Source: Blautia liquoris (GTDB lineage Bacteria > Bacillota > Clostridia > Lachnospirales > Lachnospiraceae). From it: 64,000 bases of DNA. The notes under the pieces were generated by a model. The model was given only the letters and a program-made list of their open reading frames with translations. It was not told the origin of the DNA and made no database searches. Each line of letters starts with the position of its first letter. Position 1 is the stretch's first letter. Shown here piece after piece: positions 1-7,384 of this stretch. The DNA is taken from assembly GCF_015159595.1 (NCBI RefSeq), contig NZ_CP063304.1, positions 3,100,001 to 3,164,000 of the forward strand, given 5' to 3'. Both the position numbers and the translations under genes were made by a program.

Positions 1-91
1 AAAAGCATTTCCCCAAAATATTGAACTGTAGCCAAGATTCTGCATATTGTTTTCCATTTTCTCTATATTTCGTTATAAAATGTCTTAACAT
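1..91 (-). CDS. Partial small protein of the mobile element, N-terminus only
   Basis: A minus-strand reading frame opens with ATG at 91-89 and stays open to the window edge, so only about 30 residues are visible (beginning MLRHFITKYRENGKQYAESW). A strong AGGAGGTG ribosome binding site lies six bases upstream, which is the main reason to call it a gene. It follows the excisionase-like gene in the same direction and would be the second gene of a leftward element operon. Basic and aromatic residues dominate the visible part. I cannot name a family with confidence. The rest of the protein lies outside the window. Confidence 0.6.
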   Translation of the reverse strand, partial: MLRHFITKYRENGKQYAESWLQFNILGKCF

Positions 92-141
92 CTCTTGCAC
101 CTCCTTTCCTGTCCTTTTTATCGGACAGCTATTGTGTTATT

Positions 142-333
142 CTAAGAAATATTCGATTGTTTTCTTGTAGTTCGATTATTTTCCTCGAACACTTTAAGGT
201 CTTCCTCAGAGACTCTGTAATCCCTTCCAATCTTTATTGCAGACAGTTTCTCTTTGCGAATCCAATCCCATACAGTAATAACCTTCACGCCGTAACGCTG
301 GGCTACATCCGCGCAAGTGTACATTTTAGACAA
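142..333 (-). CDS. Excisionase-type helix-turn-helix DNA-binding protein
   Basis: A 63-residue basic protein with one MerR/Xis-type winged helix: YTCADVAQRYGVKVITVWDWIRK is the helix-turn-helix and IKIGRDYRVSEEDLKVF the wing and following helix. Proteins of this size and type act as excisionases or directionality factors for tyrosine recombinases, or as small element repressors. It has a strong AGGAGG site directly upstream and is divergent from the cI-like repressor, so the 218-base gap between them should hold both promoters and the operators. The association with the integrase at 3054 is inferred from shared location in the element. It could instead be an early-gene regulator. Confidence 0.8.
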   Translation of the reverse strand: MSKMYTCADVAQRYGVKVITVWDWIRKEKLSAIKIGRDYRVSEEDLKVFEENNRTTRKQSNIS

Positions 334-551
334 AACTACACCTCCTTTTTATTATAAATTTATACTTGTGTTTGGTTCGGTTTAGTGATATAGTATGTTT
401 GTCGAACGAACTATATTATTCAACCGAATTACTTCTTGATTAAAAGCTGTTATCTCGTTTAACCAAGCTATGAGCATACTATAGCACGTTATACCGAGTT
501 AGTCAATAGCTTTTATCTCGTTTTGCAGAAATAATTTTAGAAGGGAGCATT
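334..551. promoter_or_regulatory. Divergent control region of the element with repeated motifs
   Basis: This gap separates the leftward excisionase-like gene from the rightward repressor. Two direct copies of AGCTNTTATCTCGTTT lie at 445-460 and 508-523, differing at one base. An inverted pair GGTTCGGTT (about 371-379) and AACCGAA (about 422-428) and a palindrome TTCGNNCGAA-like core near 399-407 add symmetry. Such repeats between a cI-type gene and a divergent gene are the usual place for repressor operators. No promoter hexamers were clear enough to place. Assignment of the repeats to the repressor is inference. Confidence 0.5.
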
Positions 552-974
552 ATGTACGAGATATTTGAGAAATTACTAAAAGAAAAGGGGATAACTGCAT
601 ATAGATTTTGCAAGGATACAGGGGTAAGCTCATCAACGATCAGCACATGGAAAAAGAAAGATTCTAAATGTGGAACTGAACTTGCTGAAATTATCGCTGA
701 CTATTTTGGGGTAACGATCGACTATGTATTGACTGGAAAAGAAACTGATAAAAAAGAACTAGTGCTTACGCCGAAAGACGAAAGAGATATTAAAAAGAAA
801 CTGGATGTTATAATGAAAGATATCAAAGACCAGAATGACGGGCCGTTGTATTATAATGGTGAGGAGGTAGATCCGATGTCTTTGTCTTTACTGGAAAATG
901 CTCTGGAATCTGCTATGAAGCAGCTAAAAATAATTAACAAGGAGAAGTATAATCCTAATAAGAATAAAAAGTGA
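552..974 (+). CDS. cI-like XRE-family repressor of the mobile element
   Basis: A 140-residue protein. Residues 1-65 form a helix-turn-helix of the XRE/Cro-CI class (KGITAYRFCKDTGVSSSTISTW, then EIIADYFGVTIDYVLTG, the standard fifth helix). The C-terminal half is lysine-rich and helical, with no Ser/Lys autoprotease domain, so it would not self-cleave. The gene is preceded by GAAGGGAG and followed, with overlap, by an ImmA-type metallopeptidase. In Bacillus ICEs and prophages this pair works as repressor plus its derepressing protease; that role is inferred here from order and families. The operator candidates are the repeats just upstream. Confidence 0.85.
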   Translation: MYEIFEKLLKEKGITAYRFCKDTGVSSSTISTWKKKDSKCGTELAEIIADYFGVTIDYVLTGKETDKKELVLTPKDERDIKKKLDVIMKDIKDQNDGPLYYNGEEVDPMSLSLLENALESAMKQLKIINKEKYNPNKNKK

Positions 975-988
975 CAGGGGTGACTTTG

Positions 989-1420
989 TTGGACAAGAGA
1001 ATTAAAAGACTTATAATGTATTATTTGAAGCATTTTGAAACTAATGACCCATTCAAAATTGCTGAAATATTGGGGATTAAAGTGTTCTTTGAGCCGCTGG
1101 GAAAATACTCTGGAATGTATAAGTATCTGGCGCATACCAGATGTATTTTTCTGAATTCGGGCATTGAAGACGAAGTGTTTTTAAGTGTTGTAATGGCCCA
1201 TGAGCTTGGACATGCTGTCCTGCACTGGAAAGAAAACTGCTGCTTTATGGCGCACCATACCTTAATGTTGACGAGCAAGACCGAAAGACAAGCAAATTGG
1301 TTCGCAGCATATCTTTTAATCACGCAGGACATGTTGAATGATTTCGCCGGGTGCACCAAAGACCAGTTTTGCAGATGTACCGGATATCCAATGGAACTTA
1401 TTGACCTAAGATTAAAATAA
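989..1420 (+). CDS. ImmA/IrrE-family metallopeptidase
   Basis: A zinc metallopeptidase of the ImmA/IrrE (COG2856) family. The motif AHELGHAVLHW near residue 75 gives the HExxH zinc site, and the third ligand region should lie in TERQANWFAAYLL, a typical E-xx-A-xx-F-A segment. Known relatives cleave the cognate XRE repressor after a signal, releasing excision genes. The frame is open from GTG at 971, which overlaps the repressor stop. TTG at 989 is preferred because AGGGGTGA lies about eight bases before it and the protein then starts at MDKRIKRLI. The repressor at 552 is the likely substrate (inference). Confidence 0.88.
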   Translation: MDKRIKRLIMYYLKHFETNDPFKIAEILGIKVFFEPLGKYSGMYKYLAHTRCIFLNSGIEDEVFLSVVMAHELGHAVLHWKENCCFMAHHTLMLTSKTERQANWFAAYLLITQDMLNDFAGCTKDQFCRCTGYPMELIDLRLK

Positions 1421-1435
1421 AAAGGAGGAAGCTCA

Positions 1436-2071
1436 ATGAAGAAGAAATTATTAATATCTGGATGCATAATACTTTTGGGAATAATGCTTGGTGGATGTGG
1501 CAAAAGATCAGATACCGGAAAAGAAGTGGAGATTGAGAAATTGCCAGCCAATATGGAATTAAACAAATCCACTATACAATTAAATGGCGTAAATTTATAT
1601 CAATCTTTTCGGGATAACGAATGGAATATCTACGGGACAATTTCTATCAATATTAGGGGTCTAAACGAAACCGAAAAACATTGGATAGATAAAGATAAGA
1701 CGGAAACTACATATAACGGCACCGTCATCAATCCAGACTTGTATTTGTCATGCGGCGATAATAGTATGGATTTTGAAACACTTGTTAATTATGGTTTCTC
1801 GGACATAGGTGGAAATCGAATTTATTTTTTTGGAACAAGTGAAGGAAACAAATATGAATTTTCTGAAGCTGAACTATCAAGCAGTGTTAGAATAAAGCAA
1901 GATGATACCTATAAAGTTTCACCAGACAAAGCAGCCTTGCACAAAGAAAACCATTATTCCTACAGAATTAAATATTCGAGTGAAAACAAGATACCTGATA
2001 TTACTGAGATGCCCAAAAATATACTTGAAGCATTTAACGAGAATCTTCAAAATATTTACAATAATTTATAA
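1436..2071 (+). CDS. Predicted lipoprotein encoded in the element's lysogeny block
   Basis: A 211-residue exported lipoprotein. Residues 1-20 are a type II signal (KKK, then a hydrophobic run) ending in the lipobox LGGC with Cys21 as the lipidated residue. The mature part is hydrophilic, with several aromatic and beta-prone stretches and no family I recognise. It has a strong AAAGGAGG site and starts 15 bases after the metallopeptidase, so it is probably expressed together with the repressor in the integrated state. Lipoproteins in the same slot of some Gram-positive temperate phages block superinfection. That function is only an analogy by position here. The gene is A+T rich compared with the host genes. 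Confidence 0.75.
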   Translation: MKKKLLISGCIILLGIMLGGCGKRSDTGKEVEIEKLPANMELNKSTIQLNGVNLYQSFRDNEWNIYGTISINIRGLNETEKHWIDKDKTETTYNGTVINPDLYLSCGDNSMDFETLVNYGFSDIGGNRIYFFGTSEGNKYEFSEAELSSSVRIKQDDTYKVSPDKAALHKENHYSYRIKYSSENKIPDITEMPKNILEAFNENLQNIYNNL

Positions 2072-2138
2072 ATAGATTCCGTGCCGGATAAACAACCTGA
2101 CTAATATTGTAATTAAGATGAAAACAGGGGGTATTTAA

Positions 2139-2888
2139 ATGGGCTTTCTAAATTTTTTATCAAAATCAGGGAAGGGTTCCCTCAGGAAAAACTTATTTCT
2201 ACAAAAATATTATTTTGATTATGAAGTAAAGCCCTATATCTCTGATGATAGAGATATGAAGGATTGGGCTGAAAAAGTTAAGATGTTTCCAAAACAAAAT
2301 ATTATACAAGGGGTGACAATGACCAGGTACGATGATGGACTCTTGCCCGGGCATGTCTACATGCTATATTGGTTGGGAAAATATGCAAACAAGAAAGTTC
2401 CGGCGTATTTTGAATATAAATATGGTATAAATTTTGAGGCTGAGAAAGACTTTCTAGCAAAGAATGGATATCTTGAAGATGCAAAACCCACAGGAAAAGG
2501 AGATGCAATGATTGAAAAACATCAATCCGTCATCGTTTCGCATTCTAAAAACTCAGGGCACAATAAAGAAATTAAAAAAGTTATGGAGGAAATCAAAAAC
2601 GTACCTCCCTCTTCTGACCCTGTTAATAACAATCTGGTAGGCATGAATCTCGAAAAGGATGGGAACGTAGATGCGGCCGTATCTCTTTATGAATATAATG
2701 TCACTCACAGATTTGAGGGCAGTCATCCATATAAACGTCTGTGTATTATATATCGTAAGCGTAAGATGTATGATGATGAAATACGGGTTGCCGATAAAGC
2801 CATTCAAAATTTAGCACAGTCGAATAGAAAAGAATATTTTAGAAATAGAACTGTAAAGGCAACTAATTTAAAAAATAAGGCAAAATAA
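2139..2888 (+). CDS. Uncharacterised element protein with TPR-like C-terminal helices
   Basis: A 249-residue soluble protein without signal peptide or membrane segments. The N-terminal half has many aromatic residues and a segment at about 105-125 (EAEKDFLAKNGYLEDA) that resembles the lead-in of SAP-like modules found in Firmicute element proteins. Residues about 165-235 (VGMNLEKDGNVDAAVSLYEY, then YKRLCIIYRKRKMYDDEIRV) read as two TPR-type helical hairpins. It has a CAGGGGG ribosome binding site. It lies between the lipoprotein and the integrase, so it is probably cargo or a regulator rather than a recombination gene. No function can be assigned. Confidence 0.7.
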   Translation: MGFLNFLSKSGKGSLRKNLFLQKYYFDYEVKPYISDDRDMKDWAEKVKMFPKQNIIQGVTMTRYDDGLLPGHVYMLYWLGKYANKKVPAYFEYKYGINFEAEKDFLAKNGYLEDAKPTGKGDAMIEKHQSVIVSHSKNSGHNKEIKKVMEEIKNVPPSSDPVNNNLVGMNLEKDGNVDAAVSLYEYNVTHRFEGSHPYKRLCIIYRKRKMYDDEIRVADKAIQNLAQSNRKEYFRNRTVKATNLKNKAK

Positions 2889-2903
2889 TCTACAATAAGC
2901 AAA

Positions 2904-3025
2904 ACAAAAACCGCCCCTGCGCCAACAGGAACGGCTTCACATAGATACTGTACAGGCGCAAGGCCGATACATATACTCAACACATATATTGTACCACAAG
3001 CCTCCCGCACCTGTACAGGTGTATT
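2904..3025 (+). promoter_or_regulatory. Integrase leader with CTGTACAGG repeats and a terminator-like palindrome
   Basis: Between the unknown gene and the integrase lie two copies of CTGTACAGG (2948-2956 and within 3010-3019). The second is part of a 14-base perfect palindrome CACCTGTACAGGTG at 3008-3021, followed by TATTTTTTAT. It can fold as a short hairpin plus U-tract, a plausible weak terminator or attenuator ahead of int. A weaker C-rich hairpin candidate lies near 2911-2937. Whether these are protein-binding sites or an RNA switch cannot be told from sequence. Confidence 0.45.
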
Positions 3026-3053
3026 TTTTATACCCATTTTAAAGGAGGATATT

Positions 3054-4334
3054 ATGGCCAGTATAAGAAAACGTGGAAAAGGATATCAAATAACCGTCAG
3101 TAACGGCAGAAAATCGGACGGCACGCAGATTATAGAGACTGCTACGTTTATTCCGGATCCGGACAAGACCGAGCGGCAAAACCGAAAAGCCCTGGAAAAA
3201 TTTGTAGTTGAATTCGAAGATAAGGTTATATCCGGGCAATATCTTAATGGCGGTAAAATGCTTTATAAAGATTACGTAGAGCTTTGGCTTAAAGACTATG
3301 CGCAAAAGCAAATGGAACAGACCTCCATCGAACGTTGCGAAAGTTCGCTAAGTAATCTTATCGTGCCAGAGATTGGTCACATGAAGTTAAGTCAAATACG
3401 TCCGCTGCACATTCAGGATTTTTATAACAAACTGTTAAAAGACGGATATACCGTTCAGGGGAAGAAAAAATCCTACAAGGCAAACACAATCAAGCGGATC
3501 CATCAAATCATCAGCAGCAGCCTAAATACCGCCGTACAATGGCAGCTGATAGAGTCTAATCCGTGCAAAAGGGTTAAACCGCCCAAGCCGGATAGATCAG
3601 TTGCGGACATAAAATACTTTACGCTGGAGCAAGCAAAAACATTCCTGGATTATCTGGACGAGGAATATACGACATCCAGTGGCGGAAGAATAAGAAAAGA
3701 TGGTTCGCCATCAGCTAGACACTTTGAAACGCATACCGTCCCATTACAGCAAAAGATATTTTTCTTTCTCGCGCTGTTTGGGGGATTCCGGTTAGGCGAA
3801 TCGATTGCCTTAACATGGAACGATGTAGACTTTAAAAATAACGCAATCAGCATTACAAAGTCAGCCGCAAGAACAAAACAAGGACAGATTACGAAGGCAC
3901 CTAAAAATTATTCATCCGTCAGAACGGTCTCAATGCCCCTAGATGTGATGAAAATGCTTAAACAATATAAATCTGCGCAGAACGTGGAAAGGCTGTCCCT
4001 GGGGTCATATTGGCAGGGTGAAGGGCATATATTCACAAAAGATAACGGAGCACAGATGGATATCAGCACGCCCAATCATGCGTTTAAGAAAATTATAAAA
4101 CGATACAACGAGGATCCAGACCACAAAGAGAAACTACCAGAAATAACCTTGCACGGGCTTCGGCACACATCCGCTACCTTGCTGATTGCTGACCGGGTAG
4201 ACTTGAAAACGGTATCATCCAGATTGGGACACTCGGAGATTTCTACCACGATGGACATCTATGCGCACGCCCTTCGCAAAAAAGATGAGGCGGCCGCAGA
4301 TGCGCTTGGCGGGATGTTTAAAAGTGCAAAATAA
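3054..4334 (+). CDS. int: Tyrosine recombinase integrase of the element
   Basis: A 426-residue phage/ICE integrase. Residues 1-55 are an AP2-like arm-binding domain (MASIRKRGKGYQITVSNGRK), residues about 65-175 a SAM-like core-binding domain (YVELWLKDYAQKQ), and the rest the catalytic domain. Visible catalytic residues are Arg in GGFRLGESIALTW (near 245), His/Arg in LHGLRHTSATLL (near 368), His in RLGHSEISTTMDIYAHA, and the nucleophile Tyr in MDIYAHA. A strong AAAGGAGG site precedes ATG. The gene ends about 100 bases before the 3' end of tRNA-Pro, the classic position for an integrase that uses the tRNA 3' end as attachment site. Confidence 0.95.
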   Translation: MASIRKRGKGYQITVSNGRKSDGTQIIETATFIPDPDKTERQNRKALEKFVVEFEDKVISGQYLNGGKMLYKDYVELWLKDYAQKQMEQTSIERCESSLSNLIVPEIGHMKLSQIRPLHIQDFYNKLLKDGYTVQGKKKSYKANTIKRIHQIISSSLNTAVQWQLIESNPCKRVKPPKPDRSVADIKYFTLEQAKTFLDYLDEEYTTSSGGRIRKDGSPSARHFETHTVPLQQKIFFFLALFGGFRLGESIALTWNDVDFKNNAISITKSAARTKQGQITKAPKNYSSVRTVSMPLDVMKMLKQYKSAQNVERLSLGSYWQGEGHIFTKDNGAQMDISTPNHAFKKIIKRYNEDPDHKEKLPEITLHGLRHTSATLLIADRVDLKTVSSRLGHSEISTTMDIYAHALRKKDEAAADALGGMFKSAK

Positions 4335-4339
4335 GAAGC

Positions 4340-4359
4340 GTTAGTCAATTGTTAGTCAA
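4340..4359. repeat. Direct repeat GTTAGTCAA x2 beside the integrase
   Basis: Two copies of GTTAGTCAA start at 4340 and 4351, one DNA turn apart, between the integrase stop and the tRNA. Paired short repeats at this place are often arm-type integrase sites. A third copy lies at 498-506 in the element's control region. The arm-site role is inference. Confidence 0.45.
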
Positions 4360-4370
4360 GACATAAAAAC

Positions 4371-4405
4371 AGGTCACCCCACAAAATGGAGTGACCTTCG
4401 TTTTT
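4371..4405 (+). terminator. Intrinsic terminator after the integrase
   Basis: AGGTCAC (4371-4377) pairs with GTGACCT (4391-4397), extended across one mismatch by CCA/TGG, and is followed by TCGTTTTTCC. A-rich sequence before the stem may let it also act on the other strand. Confidence 0.75.
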
Positions 4406-4430
4406 CCTTGTATTTACAGGCTTTTTTAAA

Positions 4431-4504
4431 TCGAAGCGACGGGATTCGAACCCACGACCTCTGCGTCCCGAACGCAGCGCTCTACCAAGCTGAGCCACGC
4501 TTCG
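4431..4504 (-). tRNA. tRNA-Pro (anticodon CGG)
   Basis: The minus strand folds into a complete cloverleaf. The acceptor stem is CGAAGCG paired with CGCTTCG and the discriminator is A at 4431. The D arm contains GGCTCAGCTTGGTAGAGC, the anticodon stem is CTGCG/CGCAG with loop TTCGGGA (anticodon CGG), and the T arm contains GGTTCGAATCC. A C1-G72 pair and the CGG anticodon identify proline. CCA is not encoded. The 3' end faces the integrase, which makes this the probable attachment site of the element to the left. Confidence 0.95.
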
Positions 4505-4506
4505 AC

Positions 4507-4529
4507 ATTGCGATGCGAATTCGCATCAG
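4507..4529 (-). promoter_or_regulatory. Palindromic hairpin in the tRNA-Pro 5' leader
   Basis: GATGCGAATTCGCATC at 4512-4527 is a 16-base perfect palindrome. The pairing extends outwards as ATTGC/GCAAT with one bulged A. It lies between the predicted transcription start and the 5' end of the tRNA, so it would be part of the leader removed by RNase P. Confidence 0.6.
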
Positions 4530-4537
4530 CAATATGT

Positions 4538-4566
4538 ATTATATAAAATAATATAGAAAATGTCAA
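4538..4566 (-). promoter_or_regulatory. Consensus sigma-A promoter of tRNA-Pro
   Basis: On the minus strand TTGACA (4566-4561) and TATAAT (4543-4538) are separated by exactly 17 bases, a perfect match to the housekeeping consensus. The start would fall near 4531, just before the leader hairpin. The promoter begins about ten bases beyond the stop codon of the upstream wall protein gene. Confidence 0.85.
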
Positions 4567-4573
4567 CAACTTT

Positions 4574-5842
4574 TTAGTTCAGTCTGTAAACATCCGCATG
4601 CCGAACTCCAAATGCAAGCGCATCTGCATGACTTCCCGTAAAGATATCCACATGGCCATACTGTGTTCCGCGGTCTTCTACGGTGTAGACATGACCATTG
4701 ATTGACAGTTTTGTCCCAAATGGAAGTCCCGCCATGGCAATCGTTCTTCCGGCCGTCGGAGTTGTTCCGCTGGCTGTCGCACCGCCTGCCCATTTCCCGG
4801 TACAGATCTCACAATTACAGTAAGAAGTGAGCTTGAAGTTTCCAAGATAGGTCCCCTGTCCGTCAGACTGACTCGGAGCAGTCGGGTTTACCTTTTGACT
4901 TTTTCCGGTACTGGCATTGTTATTCGCCCCATTGTCCGAACCAGAAGGACGCTGTACAACAGATGATCCGGCATTGACAGGTGTGTTTTTCTTCGCCTGC
5001 GAAGAAACCGCCTGTTTCTTCTGTGTCTCTCTGGCCGCTTGTGTCTCCAGGGCTGCCTGTGCTGCTGCCGCCTCACGCTGCTGGCGTTCTACTTCTTCAT
5101 TCTTTGCCTGTACCATCAACTGTGTAAGCGTATCTTCCTGGGAATTGATTCTCGAAAGAAGATCCCCTTCCTCGGAATGTGACTGATCCAAATCTTCGTT
5201 ATAGGTTCTTACCTGTTGGTATGTAGCTTTGTAGAGTTCCTGGACTTGTTCTTGTTTTCGGGAACTCTGCTCCTGAAGAGCTGCAATTTTCTTTTGCTCG
5301 TCAAGAACTTTATTTTCTTTTTCCTGCACCTCTTCCTTAGCTGCCTGATAGTCATCCAGCATTTTTCTATCATATTTGCTGATCTCAGCCATGTTTTGTG
5401 CACGACTTATGAAATCTCCAAAATTATCGGATGAAAAAAGCATCTCTAGGTAACCGGAATTGGAATTCTCATACATGTACTGAATACGAAGTTTCATATC
5501 CTCATACTGCTTTGCTTCCTGATCCTTGGCACTTTCCAGTTCCGTCTGAACCTGTTCCAGTTCTTTTTCTTTGCTTTCAGATTGTGTCTTCAGCTCTTCC
5601 AGACTCTTTTGTAAATCTGTAAGCTGCCCACTCAGATCTGACATATAGGATTCAGACTGATCTTTCTTTGATTTAAGACCTGCGATTTTGTTTCTGGTAT
5701 CTTCAAGCGTAGACTCCATCGTCTTCTTCTGTGCCTGAATATCGGATATTCTTTCCTGTGTTGTTGCCGCATAAGACGGCACAGCTGAAAACGTTAAAGA
5801 CAAAGCCACAAGCATCAAACCTAATCGTTTCTTATCTCTCAT
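4574..5842 (-). CDS. Secreted coiled-coil protein with C-terminal 3D domain, cell wall-associated
   Basis: The protein from ATG at 5842 has about 422 residues. The frame stays open further upstream, but GAGGTG lies five bases before this ATG and a clean signal peptide follows (RDKKRLGLMLVALSLTFSAVPSYA, cleavage after AYA-type). Residues about 30-260 are a long coiled coil of the PcsB/CwlO N-terminal type. A Gln/Ala/Ser/Asn-rich linker follows, then a 3D domain of about 75 residues with the conserved Asp and His residues in VEDRGTQYGHVDIF and GSHADALAFG. 3D domains share the MltA-type double-psi barrel and are linked to peptidoglycan cleavage. A role in wall remodelling is likely; the exact bond cut is unknown. 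Confidence 0.88.
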   Translation of the reverse strand: MRDKKRLGLMLVALSLTFSAVPSYAATTQERISDIQAQKKTMESTLEDTRNKIAGLKSKKDQSESYMSDLSGQLTDLQKSLEELKTQSESKEKELEQVQTELESAKDQEAKQYEDMKLRIQYMYENSNSGYLEMLFSSDNFGDFISRAQNMAEISKYDRKMLDDYQAAKEEVQEKENKVLDEQKKIAALQEQSSRKQEQVQELYKATYQQVRTYNEDLDQSHSEEGDLLSRINSQEDTLTQLMVQAKNEEVERQQREAAAAQAALETQAARETQKKQAVSSQAKKNTPVNAGSSVVQRPSGSDNGANNNASTGKSQKVNPTAPSQSDGQGTYLGNFKLTSYCNCEICTGKWAGGATASGTTPTAGRTIAMAGLPFGTKLSINGHVYTVEDRGTQYGHVDIFTGSHADALAFGVRHADVYRLN

Positions 5843-5962
5843 CTTTACACCTCGTAGTCCCCTTGAACATGTTTTTCTTCCCCATAGGAGCAGATTATAC
5901 CACAAGTTTGTAAAAAATGAAAGCTTTATTTAATTTTTCTTAACATTGCTGTAACATCAGTG

Positions 5963-7384
5963 TCATTTTTTGCGCCATGCCGACAAGTATTTATTCTTTA
6001 CGACATCATTTTGCAATTTCCCCCATCCGAGTGGATACTGATCCACACACATTAACTTCCATCCTTTTTTCAGAGAGCAGGCCTCTTCCGGTACCTGAAT
6101 CGTCTCACCCTTGAGGTATCGAAGTACTCGTTCATCATTCCTTTGAAGACATATAGACTCACCGCAAAGTTCAGGTGTAAGAGACATCGCAAATGCCTGC
6201 GAAGGCTCAAAGCGATTCTTCTTAAATTCGCCGAGCAGCAGACCATACCGCAGGAAATGCAGGCTGCCGCTTGCATCCGGGAGTTTTGGAATAAGATAAG
6301 CTCTGCCGCCTCTTGATTCTACATGGTCCGACTCAAGGCAGATCTTTGCGTCGCTGATCCTAGTCTCACGCAGAAATTCTCCCAGCAACCGTCTCTCTTC
6401 TTTGCTAAGACCTCTTGAGGGCGACAGTGCCTTTTTCCTGCTTCTCTTTTCAAAAGTCTTCTCCTGTAACTGCTGCCCTTTCTTTCTAAGAAGTGCCAGA
6501 AAATGTCCCTCGCCTTCCATGTGGTGAGGCCAAATATGGACACACTTTTTCAGTTCTTCGTTTCCGTCTCCCCAGTCGGGCACCCCCGGACGAAAGCCTT
6601 CGTATGAAGCAATATCCGCAAGTTCCATCTCTGGATACTTCCAAAGCAGCCAGGAGATTGTCCCTTCGTTCTCCTCCGGGGAAAATGTACAAGTAGAATA
6701 CAACATCATGCCCCCGGGCTTTAGCATCTTAACTGCATTTGAGACTATGTCTTTTTGAATTTTTGCAAAATACCAGGGTCTTTGTTCATCCCATGTTTTT
6801 GCAACATCGCAAGCTTTTCGAAACATCCCCTCACCAGAGCAGGGGGCATCCACCAAAACCTTATCAAACCACCCCTCAAAAACCTCCGAAAGTTTTCCCG
6901 GTATTTCATTTGTCACAAAGATATTACCCGCACCGAACACTTCGAGATTATAGAGAAGTGCCTTGGCCCTGGAAGCACTGATGTCATTCGCAACGAGAAT
7001 TCCTGTGTCATATAGCCTCGCCGCCAGATGCGTTGATTTTCCTCCCGGTGCCGCACAAAGATCAAGGACTTTATCTCCTTTTTCAATTGGCAGCCGGCTG
7101 GCAGGAGTCATTGCAGAAGGCTCCTGAAGATAATAGAGTCCTGCAGTATAATAAGGATCTGATGCAGGATGCACATCTCCCTCATAGTAAAATCCATCCT
7201 TCACCCATGGGATCGGCTTTACTGAGAATGGAGAAATCTCTTCAAATCTTTGAGGCGTTATTTTCATGGTATTCACCCGAAGTCCATGAAGACGCGGCTT
7301 TCCATAACTGGCAAGGAAATCCTGATATTCACCTTTAAGCATATGTTTCATGCGATCTAAGAACGGTCCCGGTAAATCTGTCAT
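5963..7384 (-). CDS. rRNA cytosine-C5 methyltransferase, NOL1/NOP2/Sun (RsmF/RsmB-type)
   Basis: An S-adenosylmethionine-dependent RNA m5C methyltransferase. The core carries the SAM loop DLCAAPGGKSTHLA, motif IV DAPCSGEGMFRK with the releasing Cys, and motif VI STCTFSPEENE with the catalytic Cys. The C-terminal third, about 170 residues, resembles the PUA-like RNA-binding tail of RsmF (YebU). ATG at 7384 is chosen over GTG at 7408 because GAAAGGAAC lies about ten bases before the ATG and nothing suitable precedes the GTG. 16S rRNA is the likely substrate; the exact cytosines cannot be read from sequence. Confidence 0.92.
   Translation of the reverse strand: MTDLPGPFLDRMKHMLKGEYQDFLASYGKPRLHGLRVNTMKITPQRFEEISPFSVKPIPWVKDGFYYEGDVHPASDPYYTAGLYYLQEPSAMTPASRLPIEKGDKVLDLCAAPGGKSTHLAARLYDTGILVANDISASRAKALLYNLEVFGAGNIFVTNEIPGKLSEVFEGWFDKVLVDAPCSGEGMFRKACDVAKTWDEQRPWYFAKIQKDIVSNAVKMLKPGGMMLYSTCTFSPEENEGTISWLLWKYPEMELADIASYEGFRPGVPDWGDGNEELKKCVHIWPHHMEGEGHFLALLRKKGQQLQEKTFEKRSRKKALSPSRGLSKEERRLLGEFLRETRISDAKICLESDHVESRGGRAYLIPKLPDASGSLHFLRYGLLLGEFKKNRFEPSQAFAMSLTPELCGESICLQRNDERVLRYLKGETIQVPEEACSLKKGWKLMCVDQYPLGWGKLQNDVVKNKYLSAWRKK

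Noticed and set aside
498-506. Third integrase arm site
   Set aside because: A single 9-base match inside the control region is within chance expectation for this window, so it was not listed as a site.
1021-1572. Minus-strand open frame of 183 codons
   Set aside because: It is the complement of the ImmA-type gene and the lipoprotein start; the plus-strand products have clear motifs.
2804-3037. Minus-strand open frame of 77 codons with hydrophobic runs
   Set aside because: It covers the end of a plus-strand gene and the integrase leader, lacks a ribosome binding site and its hydrophobicity follows from the A+T-rich complement.
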